A DNA stretch of 64,000 nt from Wolfiporia cocos (Eukaryota; Basidiomycota; Agaricomycetes; Polyporales; Phaeolaceae): the NCBI GenBank assembly GCA_029448655.1, contig JACCLO010000019.1, positions 186,001 to 250,000 on the forward strand, given 5' to 3'. The translations under genes were made by a program, and so were the position numbers. This document shows, in pieces, positions 54,985 to 64,000 of this stretch; within the stretch, counting starts at the first letter, position 1, and each line of letters starts with the position of its first letter. Under the pieces are notes generated by a model, which saw nothing but the letters and a program-made list of their open reading frames with translations, was not told the DNA's origin and did no database searches.

Positions 54985-57640
54985 TCAAAGTGGCGCAAAG
55001 CCGTTCTCGCCGAGCGGGTCATCCAGATCGTCGACTCCGTCCTCCTCAGGACCCAAATCCCCATCCTCGTCTTTGTGATTTCCCCCCCCCCCCCCATTTC
55101 CCTCTTCGTCTTCGCACTGCTCGTCCGCTTCGTCCTCGGCAACTTGATACCCATAGTCCAGCTCCTCCTCGATGAGCCTCATATCTGCCACATGCTCCTC
55201 CTCCCCGCTGCCGATGTCCTCTTCCTCGCCCTCTGTGTTATTTGCCTCAGCCTCGTAAGTGAGTTCCAGATTTTGTTGAGCGGCTCTCTTCTCGCTAATT
55301 GGGGGATGTGCACGCTCGGTGGGATGACTTGCAGGGGGTAGGTAATAATTTGTGACATGCTCCCCTTGTGTCCAACACCTCCACCTAAGTATCTCATGAA
55401 CATATCCCTGTCAACATGCCTTGGAACAATTAACCAATGTCAGACTGAGATATCAAACAACTTACATGTTCACATAATAATTTTCGTAGTCCATGTCATC
55501 TTCACCATGAATTTGGCGGGCGCCGGATGAACTGAGAAGGCGATCTGTACGTCCATCTGCAAAGGCCAGAATGAGATGAGCTGCACGAAGAACGTTGTCA
55601 GGGTCTAAGAAGCCAAAAGCATTCCTATTGTCATCAGGCACAAAACCGATGCGGTGGAGTCTGCGTGTCTGAAACCCCCCTAGAGCTGATAGATCTCATC
55701 CAAACCAGCGCACCCAGAGAAAATCCATGCGGCACGGTCTTTTAGATGTTGAATATATACTGGTATGCTCCACCATGACGTGAAATATTCCAATTACACG
55801 CGTGTACCAATATGGGTGAGTGTTTGCATTGTGGTCCTGATCGTCCTCATGAGCAAGCACCATCACATCCGGGTGGGTCCTCGGATTGATCGTGTCCTGG
55901 TCGCGCCTCATGTCGTACGTAGTGTAGTTTACGCGCACGACCTTGTGGAAGTATATTTTGTTCTCGAGAATCTTGAGTGTTGCGTGCTCCTCGGGTGTGA
56001 ATTTGTTCTCGTCGCCGTCAAACTCACGCCCCATCAAGTGCGACAGGAGATGGTTTTTTAGGAGAGGTATAAAATTCTAATGATCAAAAATGTTAATTCT
56101 GTGATTTTCAAAACAAAATTGCTCACCTCAAAGGTGCGGTCATCTTTGTTGGCCTTGAGCCAGCGCGGGATATTCTCCCAAACTGGGGTGTAGTCAGACA
56201 TATGATAGTGATCAAAAGGGGAGGAATATTCCGGCAATGGAATATTTGTCGTCATCTTGATGGCCACAACCCCACTGCGTAAATGGCTGCAACCGCCTGC
56301 CCTGGAAATAGATGATGTTGCATTGCCAGCAATCGCTGCAGACTCGTGCAGCACCTCCTCATGTGCCCGTCTCTGCTCGTCTTGGGAGATGCGGTGAAGC
56401 AGCCGTGCACGACGCTCGTGCTTTGCGATCTGACCGACGTGCTTGTTCTTGTTCGTGTGCACGTACCATCACTTGCAACGGCAATGTTCAAGTTCACCCT
56501 GTAGCACAATGAGACCGACTCAATATAAAACACACTAATGACTTACGACTTGAGTGCTATAATTATCCGTCGTGCCAAACTGTCGGATGGCCTGCGGATA
56601 ATCGGCGAGCGCATGGAGCTTGTAAGTTGACAGATTTAGTTTCTTAATCTTTGGCCCATTCGATAACTCGTTCGCCGTTCCGCCACTGGCGTTCGTGTCT
56701 GTCGCTTTCCCCTTCCCTTTACCTCGCCTTGATTTTTTCTATTGCTGACGACGGAACCTCGCTCGCGCATTGCTGCAGTACGCCTGCCACGAGCAGCATG
56801 CTCTTTAGGCAACTCCTGTGTATCATAGGCTTCACAAGTAGTATTGACAAATGCATGGAGTGATTCCCCGAGAGACTCGGTTGTGCGAGTAAAGACTGTG
56901 AGGGTATCCTCCATGTGTAAGTGTAGTTTCGCATGGGCGTGCCATGTAGCCAGCTCGAACAGCAACGTGAGGACCACTTCGTTATGTTCTGGTGGCAATA
57001 ACATATCGAGGACGGGAATGATGCACTAGAGCGGGGGTGAGCAAGGAAATACAAATAACGTATTTTGTAACACACCTGTAAAATATCTTCAAAGTCCCTT
57101 GCAGCCAGCTGCTTCATCGCAGACACATTGTTCGTGAAACGACGAATTGTGTCGTGGCCGAATGTGGGTACAAGGCGGAACCTAGGTTGTATAATTGAGC
57201 ATATTCATACAACAACCATAAATTTCCGTACCTTTTGTGTCTTTGCCTTCTGCATACAAAATACGCAGTAGATGTGTGAATACAGCCTTCCACACACCAA
57301 GCTCAAATTCATGCAGAAGGTCAGGCACAAACATTGAGTAGAAGTTGAAGCCAAACTTTGAAAGTCGTTGAGAAAATGCACTCTAGACACCCATGAGCAT
57401 GTAATTTTTTATGGTCATCGCATTGCTCACCCTAGTCATCACCAGTGATTTTGGGTCGAGAATCTTCTTGCTATTGAGCGCAAACCCTTTCCTGAATACC
57501 GACCTCCTCGCGCCATCGATCAAATTCTGAATAGAAGTAGTGTCGACGCGAAGTATAATTTGACGCTCCGTGTCTGCAGGCGTGCCCATCTCAGAAATAT
57601 CTGCCTTTTGTATCAGGCAGCGTGGGCAAGGCTACCTCCC
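54985..57640 (-). pseudogene. Plavaka-like (CACTA superfamily) transposase, 5'-truncated
   Basis: Minus-strand exons run from about 57640 down to a stop at 54985. In order they read CPRCLIQKADISEMG, then SKFGFNFYSMFVPDLLHEFELGVWKAVFTHLLRILY, RFRLVPTFGHDTIRRFTNN, ARDFEDILQ, LLFELATWHAHAKLHLH, NLSTYKLHALADYPQAIRQFG, DNYSTQV-GELEHCRCK, and VGQIAKHERRARLLHRI. The stretches PYWYTRVIGIFHVMVEHT, MDFLWVRWFG, and FVDRDMFMRYLGGGVGHK follow, then an acidic tail ending DLGPEEDGVDDLDDP. This order matches the C-terminal half of Plavaka-like transposases of agaricomycetes as I know them. Introns remain spliceable and the tail reads through. The N-terminal half with the first catalytic residues is missing: upstream of about 57640 nothing similar is found. 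A homopolymer C run (about 55081-55094) lies in the tail. It is therefore a truncated, probably inactive copy. The superfamily name is from family knowledge. Confidence 0.72.
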
Positions 57641-58025
57641 CTCATTAAATTGAGATTCGTTTTTCCCGTCCCTCTTGTACTGTTGCAGATAGTAATAAAT
57701 ATATAGCTTGTAGTCGTGGCGTTCAATAGAGAAAAAGCAAAAAAGCAAAACACGTAGGGCGGCGTTGCTCACGTGCACCATCACTCAATAGACTTGTCTT
57801 TGTGTCATACTTTGATTCTGTGTTCAAGAGCGCACAGAATGCAACAAAGTCAATAATATTATCATTTCAATTCCATTATGTCCGGGCGTCGAGCCTTGTC
57901 CGTGAGCGCTCCGAACAGATCAAATGCATTGTACGCGCTCAATGCTGCTTCTTGTGCTTAGATTGGCAAGCATTATGTAATCTTGATTAGATTGCGGAGT
58001 TCGAATCTTGTTGATCGACCTCAGC
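57641..58025. other. AT-rich spacer at the truncated transposase edge
   Basis: No coding content continuing the transposase was found. Only short low-complexity frames. Confidence 0.4.
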
Positions 58026-58236
58026 CACTTTCGTGTTCGGACCTCTACACTTCGAGACATTGCGAGCGACAGCGATTCTGAATAAACTACTGACAGTGTA
58101 CAGAGAATAAGTATGTAACGAGTGAGATATCAGAAGAATTTTATTCCATATTTGGAACGTTTGTGATGTAAGTAGTTTATTCAGAATCAATGTCGCTCGC
58201 AATGTCTCGAAGTGTAGAGGTCCGAACACAAAAGTG
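58026..58236. mobile_element. foldback/MITE-like element, 211 bp
   Basis: Arms of 65 bp (58026-58090 and 58172-58236) are inverted copies with three mismatches, starting CACTTT and ending AAAGTG, around an 81-bp centre. There is no coding capacity. Small size, long arms and an AT-rich core suit a non-autonomous DNA transposon, but no target duplication is clear at its ends. One mismatch is a CG to TG change, so the insertion is fairly young. Confidence 0.7.
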
Positions 58237-58646
58237 GAATGATTGGACGTGGTCACGTGTTAGTCATGTGTTTATCGTGACGCGTCTTGACGTGTCAGTG
58301 GCTGATTGACCGTAAGGCGCTTACGACCTCAAACTTGATTCCGGACTCAGATCTTGATGGATATGGATAGTTTCAACTTCGAATAATTGATACAATCTTC
58401 TAGTAATATATTGAAATTTTTACTATATTTGTTTATGCATAATATCATTCAGGAATCGTGTATGTTTCTATATTGTTGTTTAGCGTGCATAATATTGTGA
58501 TTGCTAATTCGTTCGGGATCGTATGTGGGAAATGAGCTAGGCTCAATTGTAAAACTCTAAGGATGAGCTAACAAAGTAGGACATACACAGATCGATGGAC
58601 AGTGCACATACTTAATCAAATCGATGGCAATATAAAGACGCACTGT

Positions 58647-59540
58647 GAGAAATGGACGAGACTCAATTACTCAAGCTCAGGAGTATATCAGCATGATGGT
58701 GTTATGTTCCCCACTAGTTGGACGGCCTACATTGTATTCAAAGTGATCATTTGATCTCCCACATTGTAATCATTTTGTCAACATCGTAATTGAGAAATGT
58801 ACAAGACTCAATTGCTCAAGCTCAGAATTTATTTATTCTCACTCTGCAGGAAGCACAAGATCAGGGCCAGCGCAGGGCCACTTCCTCAACTTCTCGCGCC
58901 TTCCTAGACAGCGCGAATTATTATCAAAGCGATCATATAATTGAGAACGTATCTGAGAAATGGACGAGACTCAATTACTCGAGCTCTAAGACGAACTAGC
59001 GCAGCGGTATTATGTTCCTGACAATTTAAAGTGCTCACACAGTAATCATTTGATTAATATCGCATTAGAGAAATGGACGAGACTCAATTACTCAAGCTCA
59101 GGGATGAACTAGCGCAAGGGTATAATGTTGACTGACCACGCATAATGATCAAAGCGATCATGCAATTCATACCGTACTGGAGAAATGGACGAGACTCAAT
59201 TGCTCAAGCTCAGAGTTATTTTAGTCTCGCTCTGCAGGAAGCACAAGATCAGAGATAGCACCGGGCCACTTCCTCAACTTCTCGCGCCTCCATAGACAGC
59301 GCGAATTAGTATCAAAGCGATCATGTAATTCATACCGTACTGGAGAAACGGACAAGACTCAATTGCTCAGGCTCAGAATTTATTTATTCTCGCTCTGCAG
59401 GAAGTACAAGATCAGGGCCGTCGCAGGGCCACTCCCTCAACTTCTCGCGCCTTCCTAGACAGCGTGAATTATTATCAAAGCGATCATGCAGTTGAGACCG
59501 TATCTGAGAAATGGACGAGACTCAATTGCTCAAGCGTGAG
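58647..59540 (+). repeat. tandem array of 112/163-bp units
   Basis: Seven copies of a core beginning GAGAAATGGACGAGACTCAA start at 58647, 58792, 58955, 59068, 59180, 59343 and 59506. Spacings are 145, 163, 113, 112, 163 and 163 bp. The longer units contain an extra block around GCAGGAAGCACAAGATCAGG that the short ones lack. A diverged core precedes the array near 58527. Each core carries an ATG followed by codons for DETQLL. No function known. Confidence 0.85.
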
Positions 59541-59840
59541 CGCGCATTGACCAAATGTGTAACCCTAACTACTATTGAAACTCAGATAAACCCCAAACCT
59601 TCGTCTGGGTGGCTGAAGTGGCTGAAGCAGATTTCGACATCATTCGACTTGTGCAGTCCACAGCTGCGGCAACACATTGTCAGAAATTCTGAAGCTCTAG
59701 TCACATATAGTGTAGGATCAACTGTATACTTAAGCGCTGTGATCATGATTCTATCGTTGCTCTTTGGTGAGTGGTGTAGGAAAATATCGAGAAAGTCAGG
59801 GCCAAAACAGACATGCGGTCGTAGAACATGTGCTACGTGA
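59511..59840 (+). CDS. hypothetical protein starting in the last array unit
   Basis: A 109-residue frame whose first nine residues (MDETQLLKR) come from the last repeat core; the rest is unique. A hydrophobic segment (VYLSAVIMILSLLFG) near residues 76-90 could span a membrane. No homology recognised, no introns seen. It may be chance or the remnant of a gene whose 5' end was multiplied into the array. Confidence 0.2.
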   Translation: MDETQLLKRERALTKCVTLTTIETQINPKPSSGWLKWLKQISTSFDLCSPQLRQHIVRNSEALVTYSVGSTVYLSAVIMILSLLFGEWCRKISRKSGPKQTCGRRTCAT

Positions 59841-60779
59841 GATCTGTACGGCTACATAGTGTATAAATATACACATACTATTTTAATACAATGAAGAAGA
59901 TCATACTACTATAGCGCCCGCCTGATCATGCTTGTTAATATAATATGCCTATTCAAAGATTGGTATGTGTTTTAGACACCACCCGATGGAACGCCCCACC
60001 ACTCACTGAAAGTCAATCCTTAAATCATGAAGATATTCTGGTATATAGCTTATATGATATAGTATGTTGTGCAATGGCAAAAGGTACAGATAATACGAAT
60101 TGGACTCTCTACCACTTTGCAACCTTGGAGACACTGTGACATCATAGTGCACGGTATTTATAGTGGTAGATACGCTATTTTACGCATTCATATTCTCAGA
60201 ACTATGTTTCTCTACTCATATGTATACATTATAAACATTATCTTGACCACATATCTCATCTAATTGATTGACAGTAGCATGTCTATGATATTTAGCTGCC
60301 ATGTGGAACACTTGCAGACTTCAACTTCAAGGAGAGACCTTGTATTGCTTCAATAGTAACTCGCTCAAGAGCTCTAGCAATTTAGAGTCATCAAATGCTA
60401 AGGACTAAGCTCAGAATCAAGTGGGAGGTCGGAGGCGCCATAGGAGGAACCAGCCACCGACGCGTCAGGCGCATCGCGTCACAGATGTGATGTCACCTGG
60501 TCGCGTTTTCAGATTCGTGCCTCGCTCTGCAGGAAGTACAAGATCAGGGCCGGCGCAGGGCCACTTCCTCGACTGCTCGCGCCTTCTACAATTCAGCAGA
60601 CTCTATGCCGTTATTACGTTCACAAAAAAAGTAGAGCTTGATTTATGCTGAAGCGTGGAGAGAGCACGTGAGCGCGTTACGCGCTTAAAATGGAGCGCGC
60701 GTCGTCTTCCGCAACTCAATCTCGTTCCTTCATCTCCGTAGTCTTCTGAACTGATAGGCAAGCCTCGACTAAATCAAAT
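59841..60779. other. intergenic AT-rich region leading to DUF6698-like gene
   Basis: About 940 bp. No recognisable gene. Near 60665-60705 lie CACGTG and GCGCGTTACGCGC palindromes, probably promoter sequence of the next gene. Confidence 0.4.
60521..60587 (+). repeat. isolated copy of the 163-bp-unit block
   Basis: CTCGCTCTGCAGGAAGTACA and the following AGATCAGGGC...CGCGCCTTC repeat the block specific to the long units of the array 1 kb away, without the ATG-bearing core. This shows that the block moves or is copied independently. Confidence 0.7.
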
Positions 60780-62827
60780 ATGGCTCGCGTATCTGGATCC
60801 TTAGCTTCTCGTGCCAAGGGAGCCACCACTTGTGCGCAACATTCCCAGTCTATGCCAGCTTCCCGTCCAGGCCCACGGCCAGCCTATAAAGGTGCACAAA
60901 CAACACGTGAGGAGGATGATCAGCCGGCAGCGAAGCGCGCTCGCGTGGACTCGACCGGTGCTTCTCACCATCGCCGCTTCTCTGGCGAGGAATTCACTGC
61001 TGGAGCAGCAACAGCAGGCAGGGCCTCCAATGCGAGACACGCGCGAGACGAATCTTCAGACGAAGAAGAGGACGAGGCAAGCAATCAAGAAAATGAAGAT
61101 CAAGAGAATCAAGAAAATCAAGAAGATCCAGAGGAGAGAGAAGTGGACGAGGACGAAGAAGACGAAGACCCGGTACTCAAGCTGCCGGGAACTAAGAAGG
61201 AATTCAAAGACCTGATCAACTGCATGCAGCACAAGGATGCGAAGTCTGTCATCCCTGCAAATAGGTAAGTCACCAGTTTTGCAGCATATATGTGCCTTTC
61301 TGATACCGCATCGCCAGCCGGCGTCTCGTATCATATGCGGAGGCAGGCCGATGGGTCATGCGTGCCATTAATACCTTCATGGACGTCAAGTTTTCCCTGA
61401 AGATTGGGATGACACTCGATGGAGTCCCGGAAGCCAAATGGTGCACATCTGAGTTCAAGCGTCTGTGCGTTTTTCTTGATTTACGCTCCGAGATACCTGC
61501 ATATATGCGCCCATATAGTGCGCATATATGCAGGTATCACGCATTTTTTCGCTGTCTGATAGTGCGCAGCTCTAATGATGAGATCCGACGCCAACTCGAC
61601 GACTATCACAAGCTCATCCGAGCTTGTCCTTGCCTGCATGCGCAAATCGCTTACTTTGAGATGTATCCCGACGCCACCCTACAGCTGGCGAAATTCGTGC
61701 GTACATATATTTGAGATCTCATCTTCTGACTGTATGTTTTGGTTAGCTCACGTCGAAGGCACGCAATGCACGCAACGACAATGTTGCGAAGCTCAAACGA
61801 CTAGCTCTCTCATATCTTCCTGACCTCGACCACCCCGACATCCCCAAAATTGACCATAACGTTGACAAGAAAAAACGCGGATTCCATCACCCCGCCATGG
61901 GTCGGCTCCTTGTGCCACGCAAGTGGGAGATGACTTTGACGAAGACCCTGCCGAGTAAGTCGCGCTTGTTACTTGATTTACATTCTAATGATATTGCACA
62001 GATTTTGTCGAGCAGCACTCGAAGGCGAGGTCAAGATTACTGCGGACCACTTCCCCTCACTCTGCTATCCCGAGAATGAATTTGTAAGGGACCGTCCCGA
62101 CATCAATCTACTCCTGTCGCCTATTTTGGCTGCGGTATGTGCGTGGTTTCTCAGAGATACTCTGCTGACATCTTCAGTAGAATTACCGCTGCTTATTCAG
62201 AGGACCAAAGGCTGGTTTCGGCGAGTATACTCCTGGCGCCAGGCCTGGGCGCCCTTCAATATCCAAGTATTACAAGATGAAGGAGGTGACAAAGGAAACA
62301 ATCGCATATACTGCCTGCCTTGTACGTTCCGATCTCGATTCTCGTGCAACGCTAATAATTTTTTTAGGCACACTTTGCATATAGCGCACAGGAATCGTGG
62401 AGCGAAGCCGAAGACAACTTCGTCGTTCAAGAATTTTACGAAAACATCATCAAGTTGTTCGCCAACAAGAAGTGGGGGGAAAAGACGATTGCTTGGTGGA
62501 ACAAGTAAGTGGACCGGATCCTTAGGATACTTGTCTCACAACAAGCCTAGGGGAATCTGGGGGAGACAAGTCAAGGTTGTTGTGCCCAACGGGAAGAGGA
62601 TTTGAAGACTTGAGGGGCCGTCCGCGTTGGATCTCATCTTCACTGGCTTTGCCGCTGACGAAGCGGCGGGCGGAGTCGCTGGGAGTGCTACCTTAGAGCA
62701 AGGCACCCTCGCTTCCGCCGATATGTCGTCTTCGCCGAGCTCCCTGTCCTCGCCAAACCACTTGTCCTCGGCGGAGCCCTCATCCTCGGCGGTGACACAG
62801 TCTCACCAGACTGTGGGACCGCGCTAG
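60780..62827 (+). CDS. DUF6698-like protein, tail split by a solo LTR
   Basis: Exon 1 (60780-61264) encodes a basic then strongly acidic leader (DEDEEDEDPVLKLPG). Later exons give SYAEAGRWVMRAINTFMDV, LHAQIAYFEMYPDATLQLAKF, ARNARNDNVAKLKRLALSYL, RGFHHPAMGRLLVPRKWE, LEGEVKITADHFPSLCYPE, FRGPKAGFGEYTPGARPGR, TIAYTACLAHFAYSAQESW, and FYENIIKLFANKKWG-TIAWWNK. This order resembles the DUF6698 family of agaricomycetes; the function is unknown. After WWNK either an intron (47 nt) skips, or translation stops at, the TGA at 62603-62605. The following Ser-rich frame continues to a stop at 62825-62827 inside the LTR. Without that insertion the frame would run on to 63545-63547. The acceptor at about 62011-62013 is needed to keep the DUF6698 frame. 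Confidence 0.7.
61492..61538. repeat. perfect 19-bp inverted repeat, 9-base loop
   Basis: GATACCTGCATATATGCGC (61492-61510) is followed by a 9-base loop and its exact reverse complement (61520-61538). It probably falls in an intron of the DUF6698-like gene, although the frame is also open through it. Confidence 0.85.
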
Positions 62828-63357
62828 CGGGGATCCCCCTAACACTCTAACTCCTAGGTCTCCAGGGACTAGCGGAGGTAGGGCGGCTGTCGAGGCTATA
62901 TCGAGCAGCTACCAGACTAGCGAGTATGGAGGGAGACGAGCAAGTCGGGGACCGTCAGGCGCAGACGCAGGGAGTCATGGTAGAAAGGGGCCTGCAGCCC
63001 ATTGCCGAGAATCTTAAAGATGAGGGATAAGCCCCATCTTTCTACGTATTATATACATGTACACTAAGCTAGTAGTGGCTACCCTAAAGAGATGGCCTGT
63101 GCGCCGCAGCGCTACAACCGACCGTAGTCATGTTACCTAGGGGTCCATGTGACTAGCTACACAGGTAACGTATCATGTAACTGTAGTGACCGTGATGTGT
63201 ACGTACGCGCGCTACCCCTAGCGCCTTCGGCGTATGCCGGCGAGCCATCAGCGCACCGCTGGTAATCTAATCTACTGGGTCTGGCGTCTAATGTAAGAGG
63301 GAGACGCGGAGGTGCTTACTCTTGAAGCTGGGAACGTCACAGCGAAATACTGTGACA
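62793..63357 (+). mobile_element. solo LTR, 565 bp
   Basis: Begins TGACACAGTC and ends CTGTGACA, so the ends are imperfect inverted repeats of TG...CA type. It is flanked by a GGCGG duplication (62788-62792 and 63358-63362). A TATTATATAC promoter-like stretch is inside. No internal coding region or second LTR is present, so it is a solo LTR, or a complete short non-autonomous element. Its orientation is uncertain. It is different in sequence from the LTRs at 46.4 and 54.2 kb. Confidence 0.82.
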
Positions 63358-63547
63358 GGCGGAGCCCTCGTCCTCTGCGGATTCCTCGTCCTCGGCGGAT
63401 CCCTCGTCCTCGGCGGAGCCCTCGTCCTCGGGAGAGCCCTCATCCTCGGGAGAGCCCTCGTCCTCGGCTGAGCCCTCGTCCTTGGTGGACCCCTCATCCT
63501 CGGTGGACCCCTCATCCTCGCCTTATCAGAGCTCTTCTGATGCCTAA
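63358..63547 (+). repeat. displaced serine-rich minisatellite tail of the DUF6698-like gene
   Basis: An 18-base unit of the type CCCTCGTCCTCGGCGGAG is repeated about nine times, encoding SSSAEP-like units. It stays in frame with the sequence before the solo LTR once the LTR and one target copy are set aside, and ends at TAA 63545-63547 after SSDA. The two halves thus belonged to one exon. Confidence 0.8.
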
Positions 63548-63998
63548 TCTCTGCTCTGTGACTTTACGCTCTCGCTGCTTGCTAGTGCTCCTTGCTCGTA
63601 TCAATTTATTGCTCTGTGTCTGACCCGCTGTCACAGATTTGGGACATGCCATTATTTTTCCCGTATTTTTACCTATTTATCTGGTATTTCTACGACCTTG
63701 TAGACATTTACGCTGCTAAGCGCCCGTCTACACGTACACGCAACCAAACAACACGTACACAACGCGGTATACGTCCACCTGTCATAACAACACGTACATA
63801 ACACGTTTGTACGCGTCAATGACTCAGCGGACTAACCTCCGGTGTCACGCGCCTTACTCATATCCCGATATCGGGCTATGTCAGTACATTTGGATAAGCG
63901 GCCCGCTCGTTATCACATGCCAATGCCCTTAACGATTACTCATATCCCGATCCCGGTATATAGTTATCACGTGCATGGCTTACTAACGTAGCAACGCC
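63548..63998. other. window end, possible start of another LTR
   Basis: No gene. TGTCACAG at 63629 resembles the TGTCACA start of other LTRs here. The sequence TTACTCATATCCCGAT occurs twice (about 63852 and 63937). The right boundary, if any, lies outside the window, so this is only a candidate. Confidence 0.3.
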
Positions 63999-64000
63999 AC

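Noticed and set aside
59554..59580. telomere-like CCCTAA near the tandem array
   Set aside because: Only a single unit occurs; no telomeric run, so a chromosome end cannot be claimed.
63362..63520. CRISPR-like regular repeat
   Set aside because: The 18-bp units abut one another without spacers and are in frame; it is a coding minisatellite in a eukaryote.

Overview
The window reads as genomic DNA of a filamentous basidiomycete, most likely an agaricomycete (mushroom or polypore class). The genes are cut by many introns of about 50-60 nt with GT...AG ends. The protein set is fungal: Zn2Cys6 regulator, KRE6/SKN1-type GH16 protein, FOL3-type dihydrofolate synthase, F-box protein, BTB protein, GRASP, Ulp2. 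The mobile DNA is also agaricomycete in style: a Ty3/Gypsy element, a Plavaka-like transposase remnant and a DUF6698-like gene. No tRNA, rRNA or CRISPR array was recognised.

Layout. 0-0.3 kb: end of an alpha/beta hydrolase. 1.8-6.1 kb: HAT-repeat plus four-RRM U6 snRNP factor (SART3/Prp24 type). 7.3-9.0 kb: BTB/POZ protein. 9.6-10.8 kb (minus): GRASP Golgi protein. 10.8-14.4 kb: a long stretch with no gene I can support. 14.4-17.1 kb: intronless mitochondrial PPR-like protein. 17.4-20.3 kb: Zn2Cys6 transcription factor. 20.7-22.6 kb: SUMO E1 subunit Aos1. 24.6-27.6 kb: divergent pair of an FAD oxidoreductase and an SDR. 27.7-29.3 kb (minus): F-box protein. 29.9-33.8 kb (minus): Ulp2-type SUMO protease. 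34.5-37.8 kb: tandem alpha/beta hydrolase duplicates, the first broken. 37.9-39.4 kb (minus): dihydrofolate synthase, head to head with the KRE6-like gene at 39.7-41.9 kb. 43.0-44.4 kb: secreted GH16 glucanase. 45 kb (minus): small zinc-finger protein.

From 46.4 kb on, the window is mobile-element territory. A near-complete 8.2 kb Ty3/Gypsy element (46404-54571, target duplication TTAAC) carries one long gag-dUTPase-protease-RT-RNaseH-integrase frame. It has the signature of Tf1-type self-priming instead of a tRNA primer site. It is followed by a 5'-truncated Plavaka-like transposase, a 211-bp foldback element, a 112/163-bp tandem array, and a DUF6698-like gene whose serine-rich repeat tail is split by a 565-bp solo LTR (target duplication GGCGG).

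Functional links. Aos1 (SUMO activation) and Ulp2 (SUMO removal) lie about 7 kb apart. Two unrelated GH16 cell-wall proteins are neighbours. The FAD oxidoreductase and SDR share a 371-bp promoter region. The least ordinary item is the retrotransposon, which combines an internal, motif-complete dUTPase with an apparent self-priming mechanism.
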